In this document: one piece after another, positions 26,354 to 35,024 of the stretch
Layout of the letters: each line of letters opens with the position of its first letter
How positions within the stretch are numbered: the first letter of the stretch is position 1
From: JAZKFT01 sp965246935
GTDB taxonomy: Bacteria > Bacteroidota > Bacteroidia > Chitinophagales > Chitinophagaceae
Assembly (NCBI GenBank): GCA_965246935.1
Contig: CBDFGC010000028.1
Location: forward strand, 62,001-126,000
DNA length: 64,000 bases
Direction of reading: 5' to 3'
Translations under genes and position numbers: made by a program
Notes under the pieces: model-generated
Told to the model about the DNA's origin: nothing
Databases searched by the model: none
What the model saw: only the letters and a program-made list of their open reading frames with translations

Positions 26354-26848
26354 ATGGCGTTATTGACTCCCGGCCTCGGCCTTATTATCTGGAACCTGGT
26401 AGCCTTTTTAGTGCTGTTTTTCATTCTGAAAAAATTTGCCTGGAAGCCTATTTTAAAAAGCCTGAACGAAAGAGAAGCCAGCATTGCCGAAAGCATTGCT
26501 ATGGCCGATAAGGTAAAAGCTGAAATGGCACTGATGAAAAACGAAAACGAGGCGATGATGGCCAAAGCCCGGGAAGAACGTGGCCAGATGCTGAAAGAAG
26601 CCAAAGAGACCAGCGATAAAATCGTAAATGCTGCTAAAGAGCAGGCGAAAGTAGAAGCCAACCGCATTATGGCAGATGCTACCCTTGCTATTCAAAATCA
26701 AAAAATGGCTGCCCTTACCGATGTAAAAAATCAGGTAGGGAAATTAGTAGTGGAAGTATCGGAAAAAGTGCTTCGCCGCGAATTAGCCGATAAATCCGGT
26801 CAGGAAACATTCATCCGCCAACTGGCCGGGGAAGTGAAGCTGAATTAA
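26354..26848 (+). CDS. atpF: ATP synthase F0 subunit b
   Basis: A 164-residue stator subunit. There is one N-terminal membrane helix (LGLIIWNLVAFLVLFFILKKF) with the usual FAWKPILKSLNERE turn, then a long charged coiled coil (AMMAKAREERGQMLKEAKE, AAKEQAKVEANRIMADA) and a C-terminal segment that binds delta. It connects the F0 subunit a to the F1 head. Same strand as atpE and atpH; there is a 179-bp gap before atpH. Confidence 0.96.
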   Translation: MALLTPGLGLIIWNLVAFLVLFFILKKFAWKPILKSLNEREASIAESIAMADKVKAEMALMKNENEAMMAKAREERGQMLKEAKETSDKIVNAAKEQAKVEANRIMADATLAIQNQKMAALTDVKNQVGKLVVEVSEKVLRRELADKSGQETFIRQLAGEVKLN

Positions 26849-27027
26849 ATACCTAATTTCTCAATAGCTAAATATGAAAATTATTCAAAATTTTCATACA
26901 TGCAAAAGATTGCTATTCCGCTGATTTGCATTGTTTAAAATTGAATTACTTCTGAATATCGCTTTTGATGATTGAATGTAAGCAATTGAGTTATTGAGCC
27001 ATTTTCACATTTTCACATTAGAGAAGT

Positions 27028-27591
27028 ATGCAAAACCCCCGCTTAGCTGCCCGGTACGCCAAAAGCCTGATAGACATAGCCGTTGAAAAAGACCAGTTGG
27101 AAAATGTGTTTGCCGACATGCAATATCTTCAGGCAGTCGGCAAAGCAAGTCCGGAGTTTCTGCGTTTGCTGCGCAGTCCCGTTATTAAGGGCGATAAAAA
27201 ACAGGGCGTACTGAATGCCATTACCAAAGGCAAAGTTGGTGTTATTACCGAAAGCTTCAACCAACTGCTGGTAAGCAAAGGCCGCGAAAATGTGCTGCCG
27301 GAAATTGTTACCGCCTTTATTGAACAATACAATTTGCTGAAAGGCATTAATAAGGTAAAACTAACCACTGCTCAACCCCTAAGCGACGCCGGCAGAGATG
27401 CCATATTGGCGAAAATAACGGCAGAAGCCGGGTTAACCAATGTGGAACTGGAAACGCAGGTAGATGAAAAGCTGATTGGTGGTTTTGTACTCGAATACGA
27501 CAATAACCTGGTTGATGCCAGCATTCTCCGTGACCTGGATGACATCCGGAAAAACTTTTTGAACAATGATTTTGTGATGAAGATCCGGTAA
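27028..27591 (+). CDS. atpH: ATP synthase F1 subunit delta
   Basis: A 187-residue OSCP/delta subunit, which joins the b stalk to the F1 head. The N-terminal six-helix domain is visible (NPRLAARYAKSLIDIAVEKD, FLRLLRSPVIKGDKK) and the C-terminal part has the family's signature DEKLIGGFVLEYDNNLVDASILRDL. A strong terminator follows at 27702-27733 and the expected atpA and atpG genes are not downstream. The F1 catalytic genes must therefore be elsewhere in the genome. Confidence 0.96.
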   Translation: MQNPRLAARYAKSLIDIAVEKDQLENVFADMQYLQAVGKASPEFLRLLRSPVIKGDKKQGVLNAITKGKVGVITESFNQLLVSKGRENVLPEIVTAFIEQYNLLKGINKVKLTTAQPLSDAGRDAILAKITAEAGLTNVELETQVDEKLIGGFVLEYDNNLVDASILRDLDDIRKNFLNNDFVMKIR

Positions 27592-27701
27592 GAGTCAAAT
27601 TAGCAAATGTGACAATTAGCAAATTTGCAAATGGTTTAAACGGCTTGATGTTCGCAATGAATTAAACCTTTGGGTAAGTCATAATTATAAAATTTAGCAA
27701 T

Positions 27702-27733
27702 ACAAAAGCTGTCCTTAACCGGGCAGCTTTTGT
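27702..27733 (+). terminator. Terminator after atpH
   Basis: ACAAAAGCTG / CAGCTTTTGT perfect 10-bp stem extended by CC/GG around a short TTAA loop. The A-rich and T-rich flanks make it usable in both directions. It closes the atpBEFH transcript. Confidence 0.75.
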
Positions 27734-27740
27734 GATTCCG

Positions 27741-27803
27741 GAGGTCGGCATCGCTTCTATCGGGCATCGTCATTTAGGAAACTTACAGCGATGCCGTCCT
27801 TTG
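27741..27803. repeat. GGCATCGC phrase repeat, inverted pair
   Basis: GAGGTCGGCATCGCTTC (about 27741) and ACTTACAGCGATGCCGTCC (about 27781) face each other. The same words return at about 50430-50475 and 60079-60292. Confidence 0.55.
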
Positions 27804-27861
27804 ATACGCAAAGTCAGAAGTTATGTATCATGCAGCAATCCTTTCTTCAAGAACTTTATTA

Positions 27862-28242
27862 ATGAAATACTATAATTTATATATCAATTTTGAAGACAGT
27901 TTTGAGACATATAATGCTGTTACTAAAATTATGGGAGTTATACCTGCTAAAAACAGTCCATCAAAATTTAGGGCAAGCCTATATGATACTTGGTGGTACC
28001 AGGTTGTTGAAAAGGAAAGTGATTCATCCTTTGACTTCATTAATGTTTTTCTTGATCTGATTGAACCCAACTTTAATAAATTGGCTGAGTTGAACATAAA
28101 AAAGTCGGATATTTTAATCTGGTTGGTTTATGAATATGGCAAGCAATGTAGTATGGAATTTCATCCTCAGGAAATGAAACGACTTGGCGAAAGTGGTATC
28201 GTGTTTAATATCGATTGTTTTGAGTCTTCTATAAAGTCCTAA
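27862..28242 (+). CDS. DUF4279-family protein
   Basis: A 126-residue cytoplasmic protein from the ATG at 27862 (MKYYNLYINFEDSFETY). The layout, with an N-terminal edge strand, a W-rich middle (YDTWWYQVVEKES), a helix (FINVFLDLIEPNFNKLAELN) and the strand pattern SGIVFNIDCF near the end, matches the DUF4279 family. Members are often found near polymorphic-toxin systems and are suspected immunity proteins, but no toxin gene is next to it here. It stands alone between the atp genes and the BatB-BatC gene. Confidence 0.72.
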   Translation: MKYYNLYINFEDSFETYNAVTKIMGVIPAKNSPSKFRASLYDTWWYQVVEKESDSSFDFINVFLDLIEPNFNKLAELNIKKSDILIWLVYEYGKQCSMEFHPQEMKRLGESGIVFNIDCFESSIKS

Positions 28243-28348
28243 AGATTTTAAATGACAACTTTATACCAACCATCAAACAAACTATTGTGAAAAGTTGCCC
28301 ATCCTCCCATTTGCGGATTTGCAGATTGACTAATTTGCACATTCGATT

Positions 28349-30028
28349 TTGACTCCCGAAAACACATATCATTTCCTCTGGCTTCTGCTGCTTATCCCTG
28401 CCGGGGCATTGCTGTACATTACTATCCGGTGGAAACAGCAACTCAAAAAAGGACTCGGTGACAGCCGTTTGGTGGCCGGGCTTTTTGCCAGCTATTCACC
28501 CACTAATTTTTTACTGAAAGGATTACTGGTTCTTTTTGCCATTGCCCTCCTAACTATGGCACTGGTAAATCCCCGCCGGCCCGATAACAGCGAAAAAATA
28601 AAGCTATCCGGTACCGACCTCATGATTGCGCTGGACGTAAGCAACAGTATGCTGGCACAGGATGTACAGCCCAGCCGGCTGGACAAAGCCAAACTATTGA
28701 TCGGTAAACTAATTGATCGCCTGCAGGGAAACCGTATTGGGCTGGTGGTATTTGCCGGTGATGCCTATTTGCAAATGCCGCTAACTACTGACGCTTCGGC
28801 CGTACGCCTTTTTTTAAGCAACGTAAACCCTGGTTTGGCGCCTTATCAGGGAACCAACATTAGTGAGGCGCTTCAACTGTGCAACCGCAGCTTAAATACA
28901 CAGGAAAAAAAATACAAATCCGTTTTGCTGATTACCGATGGTGAGGATCATGATAAAACAACATTGGAAACAACTGAAAAACTGAAACAGGAAGGTGTTG
29001 TCATTAATACAGTAGGTGTTGGTTCACCGGAAGGCGCCAATATTATTGATCCGGTTACGGGCCAGCCCCGGCGAGACGAACAGGGAGCCATCGTAGTTAG
29101 TAAACTCAATCAGGCCGACTTGCAAAAAATAGCTGCTACTACCAATGGCACTTACATTTTATTAAGTGATGCGGATGTAGCCGCAACCGAAATAGCCAAG
29201 CAACTATCCACAATGGATCAGAAACCAATTACCGATGCGGCACTTACCAATTACACCAGTTATTACTACTGGTTTGTGTTGCTGGCTGCATTATCATTAA
29301 CAGCAGAAATACTGATGAGCGAAACCAGGAGACGGCGTAATAAGATGAAACCTGTTACTGCGTTACTATTGATCCTTTTCTCATCCTCGCAGGCATTTGC
29401 ACAAAACGAAACACCGCAGGTACGCAAAGGTAATGATGCCTATCGCAAACAGGATTTCGGCAATGCTGCCAAAGACTTTGAAGCAGCCCTTAAAACTAAT
29501 TCCAACAGTAATACAGCCTCATTTAATCTGGGAAATACCCGATTTAAAACCGGGAAATATGATGAAGCGGCCAGGCAATTTGAAACATTGGGCAACCATA
29601 CTGCCGATAAGCAATTGCAAGCCCAAAGCCTGTATAACAAAGGCCTGGCACAAGTGCGGCAGCAAAAGCTGGACGAAGCCATTCAATCCTTCAAGCAAAG
29701 CCTGCGGCTAAATCCCACAGATGAGGAAACCCGGGAAAATCTGCAAAAAGCACTGAATGAAAAAAGGCAGCAGGAGCAGCAAAAAAAACAAGAAAAAAAA
29801 GACGAACAGAAAAAGAAGGACGACAAGAAAGACAAAGACAAGCAACCAGATAAGCAGGACAAACAGGATCCCAAGAACGATAAACAACAGCAGCAACCAC
29901 CTCCGAAAATCAATAAGCAGGACGCCGAGCAAAAGTTACAGGCCCTGCGCCAGGAAGAAAAAAAGCTGCAACAAAAGCTGAATGAGCGGCGCCAGACTAA
30001 TGTTCGCCAACCGGAAAAGGATTGGTAA
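28349..30028 (+). CDS. BatB-BatC fusion: VWA domain and TPR protein
   Basis: A 559-residue inner-membrane protein that joins two Bacteroidota aerotolerance-operon proteins. Residues 1-332 are BatB-like: N-terminal helices (FLWLLLLIPAGALLYI and LKGLLVLFAIALLTM), a VWA domain with the MIDAS motif DVSNSM, SVLLITDGEDH, and a third helix (YYYWFVLLAALSLTAEILM). From Met333 (29345) a signal-peptide-like stretch follows (MKPVTALLLILFSSSQAFAQ) and then TPR repeats (NDAYRKQDFGNAAKDFEAAL, ALAQVRQQKLDEAIQSFKQSL) and a long Lys/Gln/Asp-rich tail, which is BatC. The start appears to be TTG at 28349. The internal ATG with a signal peptide means BatC may also be made separately. No batA, batD or batE is adjacent. 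Confidence 0.85.
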   Translation: MTPENTYHFLWLLLLIPAGALLYITIRWKQQLKKGLGDSRLVAGLFASYSPTNFLLKGLLVLFAIALLTMALVNPRRPDNSEKIKLSGTDLMIALDVSNSMLAQDVQPSRLDKAKLLIGKLIDRLQGNRIGLVVFAGDAYLQMPLTTDASAVRLFLSNVNPGLAPYQGTNISEALQLCNRSLNTQEKKYKSVLLITDGEDHDKTTLETTEKLKQEGVVINTVGVGSPEGANIIDPVTGQPRRDEQGAIVVSKLNQADLQKIAATTNGTYILLSDADVAATEIAKQLSTMDQKPITDAALTNYTSYYYWFVLLAALSLTAEILMSETRRRRNKMKPVTALLLILFSSSQAFAQNETPQVRKGNDAYRKQDFGNAAKDFEAALKTNSNSNTASFNLGNTRFKTGKYDEAARQFETLGNHTADKQLQAQSLYNKGLAQVRQQKLDEAIQSFKQSLRLNPTDEETRENLQKALNEKRQQEQQKKQEKKDEQKKKDDKKDKDKQPDKQDKQDPKNDKQQQQPPPKINKQDAEQKLQALRQEEKKLQQKLNERRQTNVRQPEKDW

Positions 30029-30092
30029 AACCCGTTAATAGGATGGTTCAGGAATAAAAATTCCAGGCTATCCATAACCCAGGAAACCCTGC

Positions 30093-30271
30093 GCTACAAA
30101 ATGAATCGTGCCTGCGGTTTCAGGGATTGAAATCCCTGGCTACAATATGGGCCGTGCCTGCGGCACTACAAATTACTTTTTCACACTCAAAGTGCCGTAG
30201 GCACGATCCATTTTGTAGCAACGGATTTTAATCCGTTGTGTTAATCATTTGCAACGGATTAAAATCCGTTG
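30093..30271. repeat. Composite intergenic repeat after the BatB-BatC gene
   Basis: Arms GCTACAAAATGAATCGTGCC (30093-30117) and GGCACGATCCATTTTGTAGC (30195-30219) pair over 25 bp with two mismatches. Inside is CAGGGATTGAAATCCCTGG. Two perfect or near-perfect palindromes follow: CAACGGATTTTAATCCGTTG (30219-30238) and CAACGGATTAAAATCCGTTG (30252-30271). It lies between convergent genes and could act in termination. Confidence 0.7.
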
Positions 30272-30313
30272 TGCTGCTTAATTGCCATAGCTCTTATCTA
30301 CGACTTACGACCA

Positions 30314-32770
30314 TCATTCACTATAATACACCCTTTTTACCCGCTGGCTAATGCCGGTCATAATTTCGTAAGGGATGGTGCCGCATTGGGTAGCTATTTC
30401 CTGCACAGAAATGTTTTTGCCGAAGACTTCCACTTTATCACCAGTAGCTACATTGCTAATACCGGTTACATCAAGCATCGTCATGTCCATACTCACATTG
30501 CCTATTACGGGGGCTTTTTGCCCATGCACCAGCATGTAACCTTTGCCGTTGCTTAGCTCCCGCCGGTAGCCGTCGGCGTAGCCAATACGCACTGTAGCAA
30601 TCAATGAGTCTTTTGTTACTATTCCTTTCCGGTTATAGCCTACTGCGTCGCCTGCTGCCACCTTTTTTACCTGCGCAACCGATGTTTGCAGGGTACTGAC
30701 CGGTTCCAACAAAAGTTTGCCGGCTGTATCGATGCCGTACAGGCCGATGCCCAGCCGTACCATATCCATTTGTAAATGCGGGTACCGGGCAATAGCTGCG
30801 GTGTTAGCCATGTGCCGCATAAAAGGATAGCCCAGATATTGCTGCAATACCTGGCAAGCCTTGTCAAAATCAGCTGCCTGCTGACGGGTATATGCATCCA
30901 GCCGGGCATCATCACTGCCCACCAGATGCGTAAAAACCGATTTTACTTTCACTGTATTTTGCTGTTGCAGCCATTTACCTACTGCTTCCGCTTCGCTTCC
31001 TATAAAGCCTAAGCGGTGCATGCCCGTATCAATTTTTATATGAATCGGATAACCGGTAATGCCTTGTACCTTGCAGTAGCGCAGGAACGCCTCTCCTATT
31101 TCAAACGAATAAATTTCCGGTTCCAGGTTAGCTGCTTCCATTATTTCAAATGCCGCCGGTTCGGGATTCATGACCATTACCGGCGTATGCACCCCGGCCT
31201 GCCGCAGTGGTACTGCTTCATCAGCATAGGCTACTGCCAAGTAATCCACCTGGTTAAACTGCAGCAGCCGGGCTATTTCAGCGCCCCCGCTACCATATCC
31301 AAACGATTTTACCATTACCATAATGCGGGTACCAGGCTGTAACTGGCTTCGGTACTGCTTTAAGTTATTTGCCATAGCCGTCAGGTTTATTTCCAGCACG
31401 GTCTGGTGGCTTTGTTCTTCCAGTTGGCGGGCTATCTTTTCAAATCCAAAGGCACGGGCTCCTTTCAGCAAAATAGCTTCGTTATTAAACGGCAGGTTTT
31501 CTATTTCCTGTAAATACGCTTCCGTTCCCGGGTAAAAGAAAGTCTCTTTTAATCGGTTAGTAAAGGCTGCTTTATTAGCGGAAATAGCCGGTCCGATACC
31601 CACAAACCTGTCGATATCTTTCTCTTCCAAAAAAGCAGCTACCTGTTCGTACAATCCGGCCGGGCTCATACCGCTTTCGAAAATATCGGATAAAATAACC
31701 GTTTGTTGTTTGGAACCGGATTGTTGTTCCAGGTAATCCAGTGAAATAATAAGCGACGACAGATCGTTGCTATAACTATCATTGATGAGGTAGCAATTAT
31801 TGATGGCTTTCTTCCATTCCAGCCGCATTTCGAGCGGCTGAAGCTCCTGCATTTTTTTCACAATTCTGCTAACCGGTACACCTAACAAAAGGCAGGCACA
31901 AAAGCAGTGCATAACATTTTCCAGCGAAGCATTATCCGTAAAATTTATTTCAAACGAAATAGTTGAGCCGCCGTACCGGCAAACGAATGCAGCGTGATGC
32001 AAGTGACGGTTCAGTTCCAGAATTTGTACGGTGCAGTTAGCCGCATAACCCCATGAAAAATGCTGAATAGGTAACGGCTGTATAGCGTCCTTTACCTGTT
32101 TATCGTTGGCATTATAAATGAGTGATTTAGCATGGACAAACAGTTTCAGCTTTTCCTGTAATTTTTGGTTCCGGTCTGTAAAGCCTGCATCGTGGGCAGC
32201 GCCTATATTCGTAAAAATGCCAATTGTCGGCTGGATGATGTCTGCCAGTTTCTGCATTTCGCCGGGCTGCGATATGCCTGCTTCAAAAATCCCTGCCTGG
32301 TGTTGCTTGTCCATTTGCCAGATGCTAAGCGGAACACCGGTTTGGGAGTTATAGCTGCGGGGGCTGCGCACAACATTTACCTCCGGTTGCAGCAATTGCG
32401 CCAGCCATTCTTTTACTACCGTTTTGCCATTGCTGCCGGTGATGCCAACGACGGGAACAGTGAACTGTTGGCGGTGCCAGGCAGCCAATGTCTGCAAGGC
32501 CGTTAGTGTATCAGGTACCTGTATAAGACCTGCACCGGGAAATTGGGTGATGTCTGTTTCTTCGCTGATAACAAATTGCCTTACACCCTGGGAATAAGCA
32601 TCGGGCAAATAAGTGTGGCCGTTGCGTTGCGGGGTGATAATGGCAAAAAACAATGTTTCGGCCGGGAAATGGATGCGGCGGCTATCCGTACTCAGGTATT
32701 TTACGCTAATGGCATAGTTACCGGCCGTTTGGGCCTGCAAAATGGAAGCTATCCCGGAGAAAGTGTACAA
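30314..32770 (-). CDS. Bifunctional MurF ligase / alanine racemase
   Basis: An 818-residue fusion common in Bacteroidota. Residues 1-450 are MurF, which adds D-Ala-D-Ala to the muramoyl tripeptide: ATP loop VVGITGSNGKTVVKEWL, then IGAAHDAGFTDR and NDSYSNDLSSL. Residues 455-818 are a PLP alanine racemase: PLP Lys in MVMVKSFGYGSGG (about residue 488), IKIDTGMHRLGF, DMVRLGIGLYGID, the second catalytic Tyr in AVGYNRKG, and DMTMLDVTG. Both activities serve peptidoglycan precursor synthesis in the cytoplasm, one making D-Ala and the other using its dipeptide. The start is TTG at 32770; the following residues (TFSGIASILQ) match the usual MurF N-terminus. Confidence 0.95.
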   Translation of the reverse strand: MYTFSGIASILQAQTAGNYAISVKYLSTDSRRIHFPAETLFFAIITPQRNGHTYLPDAYSQGVRQFVISEETDITQFPGAGLIQVPDTLTALQTLAAWHRQQFTVPVVGITGSNGKTVVKEWLAQLLQPEVNVVRSPRSYNSQTGVPLSIWQMDKQHQAGIFEAGISQPGEMQKLADIIQPTIGIFTNIGAAHDAGFTDRNQKLQEKLKLFVHAKSLIYNANDKQVKDAIQPLPIQHFSWGYAANCTVQILELNRHLHHAAFVCRYGGSTISFEINFTDNASLENVMHCFCACLLLGVPVSRIVKKMQELQPLEMRLEWKKAINNCYLINDSYSNDLSSLIISLDYLEQQSGSKQQTVILSDIFESGMSPAGLYEQVAAFLEEKDIDRFVGIGPAISANKAAFTNRLKETFFYPGTEAYLQEIENLPFNNEAILLKGARAFGFEKIARQLEEQSHQTVLEINLTAMANNLKQYRSQLQPGTRIMVMVKSFGYGSGGAEIARLLQFNQVDYLAVAYADEAVPLRQAGVHTPVMVMNPEPAAFEIMEAANLEPEIYSFEIGEAFLRYCKVQGITGYPIHIKIDTGMHRLGFIGSEAEAVGKWLQQQNTVKVKSVFTHLVGSDDARLDAYTRQQAADFDKACQVLQQYLGYPFMRHMANTAAIARYPHLQMDMVRLGIGLYGIDTAGKLLLEPVSTLQTSVAQVKKVAAGDAVGYNRKGIVTKDSLIATVRIGYADGYRRELSNGKGYMLVHGQKAPVIGNVSMDMTMLDVTGISNVATGDKVEVFGKNISVQEIATQCGTIPYEIMTGISQRVKRVYYSE

Positions 32771-33009
32771 TATAAAATATAAAATGGTAAAAGTAACAAG
32801 CTGCGGGGAATAGTAAATAAGGCGCCAATGTATATAAATCTAAAAACGATAGTGCATGCAGTTAATAATTTGCTTAACCGGGATCGCAAATCATACGCAA
32901 TGACTTGAATAATTAAAACCTTTTCCTTTACCGTAAAGAAATTGGAAGTTGACGTTCATTAAAAAGCAGACTAAATAACTTAGTAAAAGTGTCAAAATAA
33001 AACCCTGAA

Positions 33010-34062
33010 TTAAGGGTAAATTCTGTAATTGAGTTCAGGTATCTGGGGATGATGGGTAATTCGTTTTTGATCTATCAATTTTTTATCAACTTTTATTGCT
33101 GTTTGGTATTCTTTAAGATTAAGTCTGACTACGACTGTCAATCCTGTTTTAGTAGCTGTCTGCTCTATGCATCTTTGAACGGTTTGATAGTCGCAAAACA
33201 CCACTCCTTCCATGGCTTTGTGTACCTGCGAGAACAAGCGGTGTTCAATTGGATTCCACTTGGAACAATAGGGCGGATAATGGCACACAATAACCGACAG
33301 TCCCGTTTCTTTGGCAAATTGCAGCAACCGGTGTTTGAATATAAAATGCCGGTAACTGTTAGCCCCACCCGCATCACACAACAGCATTATATTTTTTGCA
33401 TCCGGATAATGATGTATGCCATATTCATACCACCACCATAGTAGGTTATCTATTACAAAATCGGCTGTCTCACTACTACTGCCAATAGAAATGTACCCTT
33501 TGTTGGCTTGCACATCATAGATGCCATGGGGTATCACTTTGCCTTGCGAAAGATGTTCATAATCATGATCGTATACTTTCAGTGCTTCTGTGCAAAAGCA
33601 CCTGCCGTTACGGTATAAATTGCCCAGGCGTTCTTTCTTTTTACAATCTATGCTAAGTACAGGGCTTTGACAACTCATTACTAATATCAAAGAACAAATA
33701 ATGCGGAACTGTTCGTCCCGCTTGCCATAACTACCGGTAGCTAACTGTTTGTGCTGCTTGCGGTAAGCATAGCCCCATGCCTTTAACTGACGTTTGATGA
33801 ACTGGTGGCTCAGCCTGATTTGATGCTTCTCATAAAACAAAGCAGCAATGGCACAGGGTTTCAGGCTTATCCAATACACCTCGGCTGCTGTTGGGCTGCC
33901 AGCTTTATACGTCTCTATCAGGGCAAGTAACTGGCTGGTAATATCAGGATATTTGTCCATCTTTTTTTTTCCTGCCACCGCCCTTGCGACGCTGCCTGCC
34001 CACTTCAACAGGCTGCTGTTCCAATAGCTCCTTTCGTCCCTGCCAAAGCGTTTTTTTATCAA
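33010..34062 (-). CDS. ISAzo13-family transposase, catalytic part (ORF2)
   Basis: DDE transposase core of the ISAzo13 type. Catalytic candidates are Asp in VLSIDCKKKERLG, Asp in MLLCDAGGANSYR, and Glu in CSKWNPIEHRLFS. The upstream helical region reads SHQFIKRQLKAWGY. The first 30 or so residues of the open frame are likely not translated; genuine sequence begins about MDKYPDITSQLL. It should be joined to ORF1 by a shift at a run of nine A (plus-strand T run at 33962-33970), giving a product near 400 residues, the usual size. Confidence 0.9.
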   Translation of the reverse strand: MIKKRFGRDERSYWNSSLLKWAGSVARAVAGKKKMDKYPDITSQLLALIETYKAGSPTAAEVYWISLKPCAIAALFYEKHQIRLSHQFIKRQLKAWGYAYRKQHKQLATGSYGKRDEQFRIICSLILVMSCQSPVLSIDCKKKERLGNLYRNGRCFCTEALKVYDHDYEHLSQGKVIPHGIYDVQANKGYISIGSSSETADFVIDNLLWWWYEYGIHHYPDAKNIMLLCDAGGANSYRHFIFKHRLLQFAKETGLSVIVCHYPPYCSKWNPIEHRLFSQVHKAMEGVVFCDYQTVQRCIEQTATKTGLTVVVRLNLKEYQTAIKVDKKLIDQKRITHHPQIPELNYRIYP

Positions 34063-34213
34063 TCAGCAGTATTTCACTGATATAGTCCACACCACCACGA
34101 CCCAATTTAAGCGATTCCAGGGCAGCGTAATGCCGGCGATCCTTTTCTGATAAACGGCTGTAATGCAACTGCATCAATTGTACTATCTCATCGGAAAATG
34201 GTTTCAATTTCAT
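33944..34213 (-). CDS. ISAzo13-family transposase, N-terminal part (ORF1)
   Basis: An 89-codon frame from an ATG at 34213 with the family's N-terminal region: LSEKDRRHYAALESLKLGRG, ISEILLIDKKTLWQGRKEL, then the basic GGGRKKK. After this the frame ends soon (DGQIS). The A-run of nine bases at GGGRKKK is where the frame must change into ORF2. Loss of one A by transcriptional slippage would join them precisely. Confidence 0.88.
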   Translation of the reverse strand: MKLKPFSDEIVQLMQLHYSRLSEKDRRHYAALESLKLGRGGVDYISEILLIDKKTLWQGRKELLEQQPVEVGRQRRKGGGRKKKDGQIS

Positions 34214-34271
34214 ATCCCTTTTTTGCTCAACAAGATTACAACACTTTTCGGGAACTTATTTTGATAATTTT

Positions 34272-34557
34272 ACTAAGTGAGATTGTCAAAATAAGTTCCA
34301 CAACTTGATTATCCGGCGTTGGTTGCCCCCAAACCCTCCCGACCTATCGATACGGGACAGGCTTTAAAGGGGCTTAAGGACACCTTTTAAACCATTATTG
34401 AACATCATCATTCCCAAACGTACCATTCATTTTAGAAGGTTAAATAAAATTCCCCTTTAGAGCCCGTCCCGGACCCCAGTCGGGAGGTTAGGGGCAACCG
34501 ACGGCGAATAAAGCATTTTGCCGATTGTGGAACTTATTTTGACAACCATTCTAAAGT
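34272..34557. mobile_element. MITE-like unit with ISAzo13-type ends
   Basis: About 286 bp without a gene. Ends resemble the neighbouring IS: left ACTAAGTGAGATTGTCAAAA then TAAGTTCCACAA, right (complement) ACTTTAGAATGGTTGTCAAA then ATAAGTTCCACAA. The interior is a second imperfect inverted repeat, GGTTGCCCCCAAACCCTCCC (about 34319) against GGGAGGTTAGGGGCAACC (about 34482), with the CCTTTA/TAAAGG words common in Bacteroidota intergenic repeats. It may be mobilised in trans by the IS transposase. Confidence 0.7.
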
Positions 34558-35024
34558 AATTTTTTAGAAGATGCTATATAAAATAAATGACCAATAATCC
34601 CATCTGAATGGTAACATTGCACACAGGAATCAGGCATTACAATGCAAAGCAGCTATAAATCAATTACAAGTCGGTTTGAGTGCAGTCCCCATTTAATGAG
34701 TTTTGAATACGGAGTGTTGATTTTTATGAATTGCAATCCAACAACAGTGTAGTTTCCCTGAAAGGCTGGTTTTTGGTGGCAACTTTTTCAATACAGCCAA
34801 CGTATCTATTTATTGAACGATTTTTATAATAAAGTGTTTACGCTGTACGTTTATTATTCGTTCCGTGAACTTCTATCACCAACTATTCGAATAGTTACCA
34901 GTTTCTGATCCAGTATTTGCATTCGGATTTTCGTTTTATTAAAATTATTTTTGCGTAACCCGCATTAATGCAGCACTATTCACTTAGAAATGTCTACATT
35001 AGTGTGGTTGTTCTCTTAACCACT
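34558..35024. promoter_or_regulatory. Leader region of the ECF sigma gene with -7 element TATTTTTG
   Basis: About 470 bp without a gene. TATTTTTG at 34946-34953 matches TAnnTTTG. A transcript from there would begin about 34960, which leaves almost no leader for an ATG at 34968 but a normal one for the ATG at 35025. Upstream I see nothing else clear. Confidence 0.5.

Larger units (their letters stand above)
32978..34278. mobile_element. ISAzo13-family insertion sequence, about 1.3 kb
   Basis: Imperfect inverted ends of 23 bp: ACTTAGTAAAAGTGTCAAAA at 32978-33000 and its partner at 34256-34278, complement ACTTAGTAAAATTATCAAAA. Two overlapping minus-strand frames encode the transposase. I see no clear target duplication. 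The right end abuts and shares a heptamer (ACTAAGT) with the MITE-like unit at 34272-34557. Confidence 0.85.
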
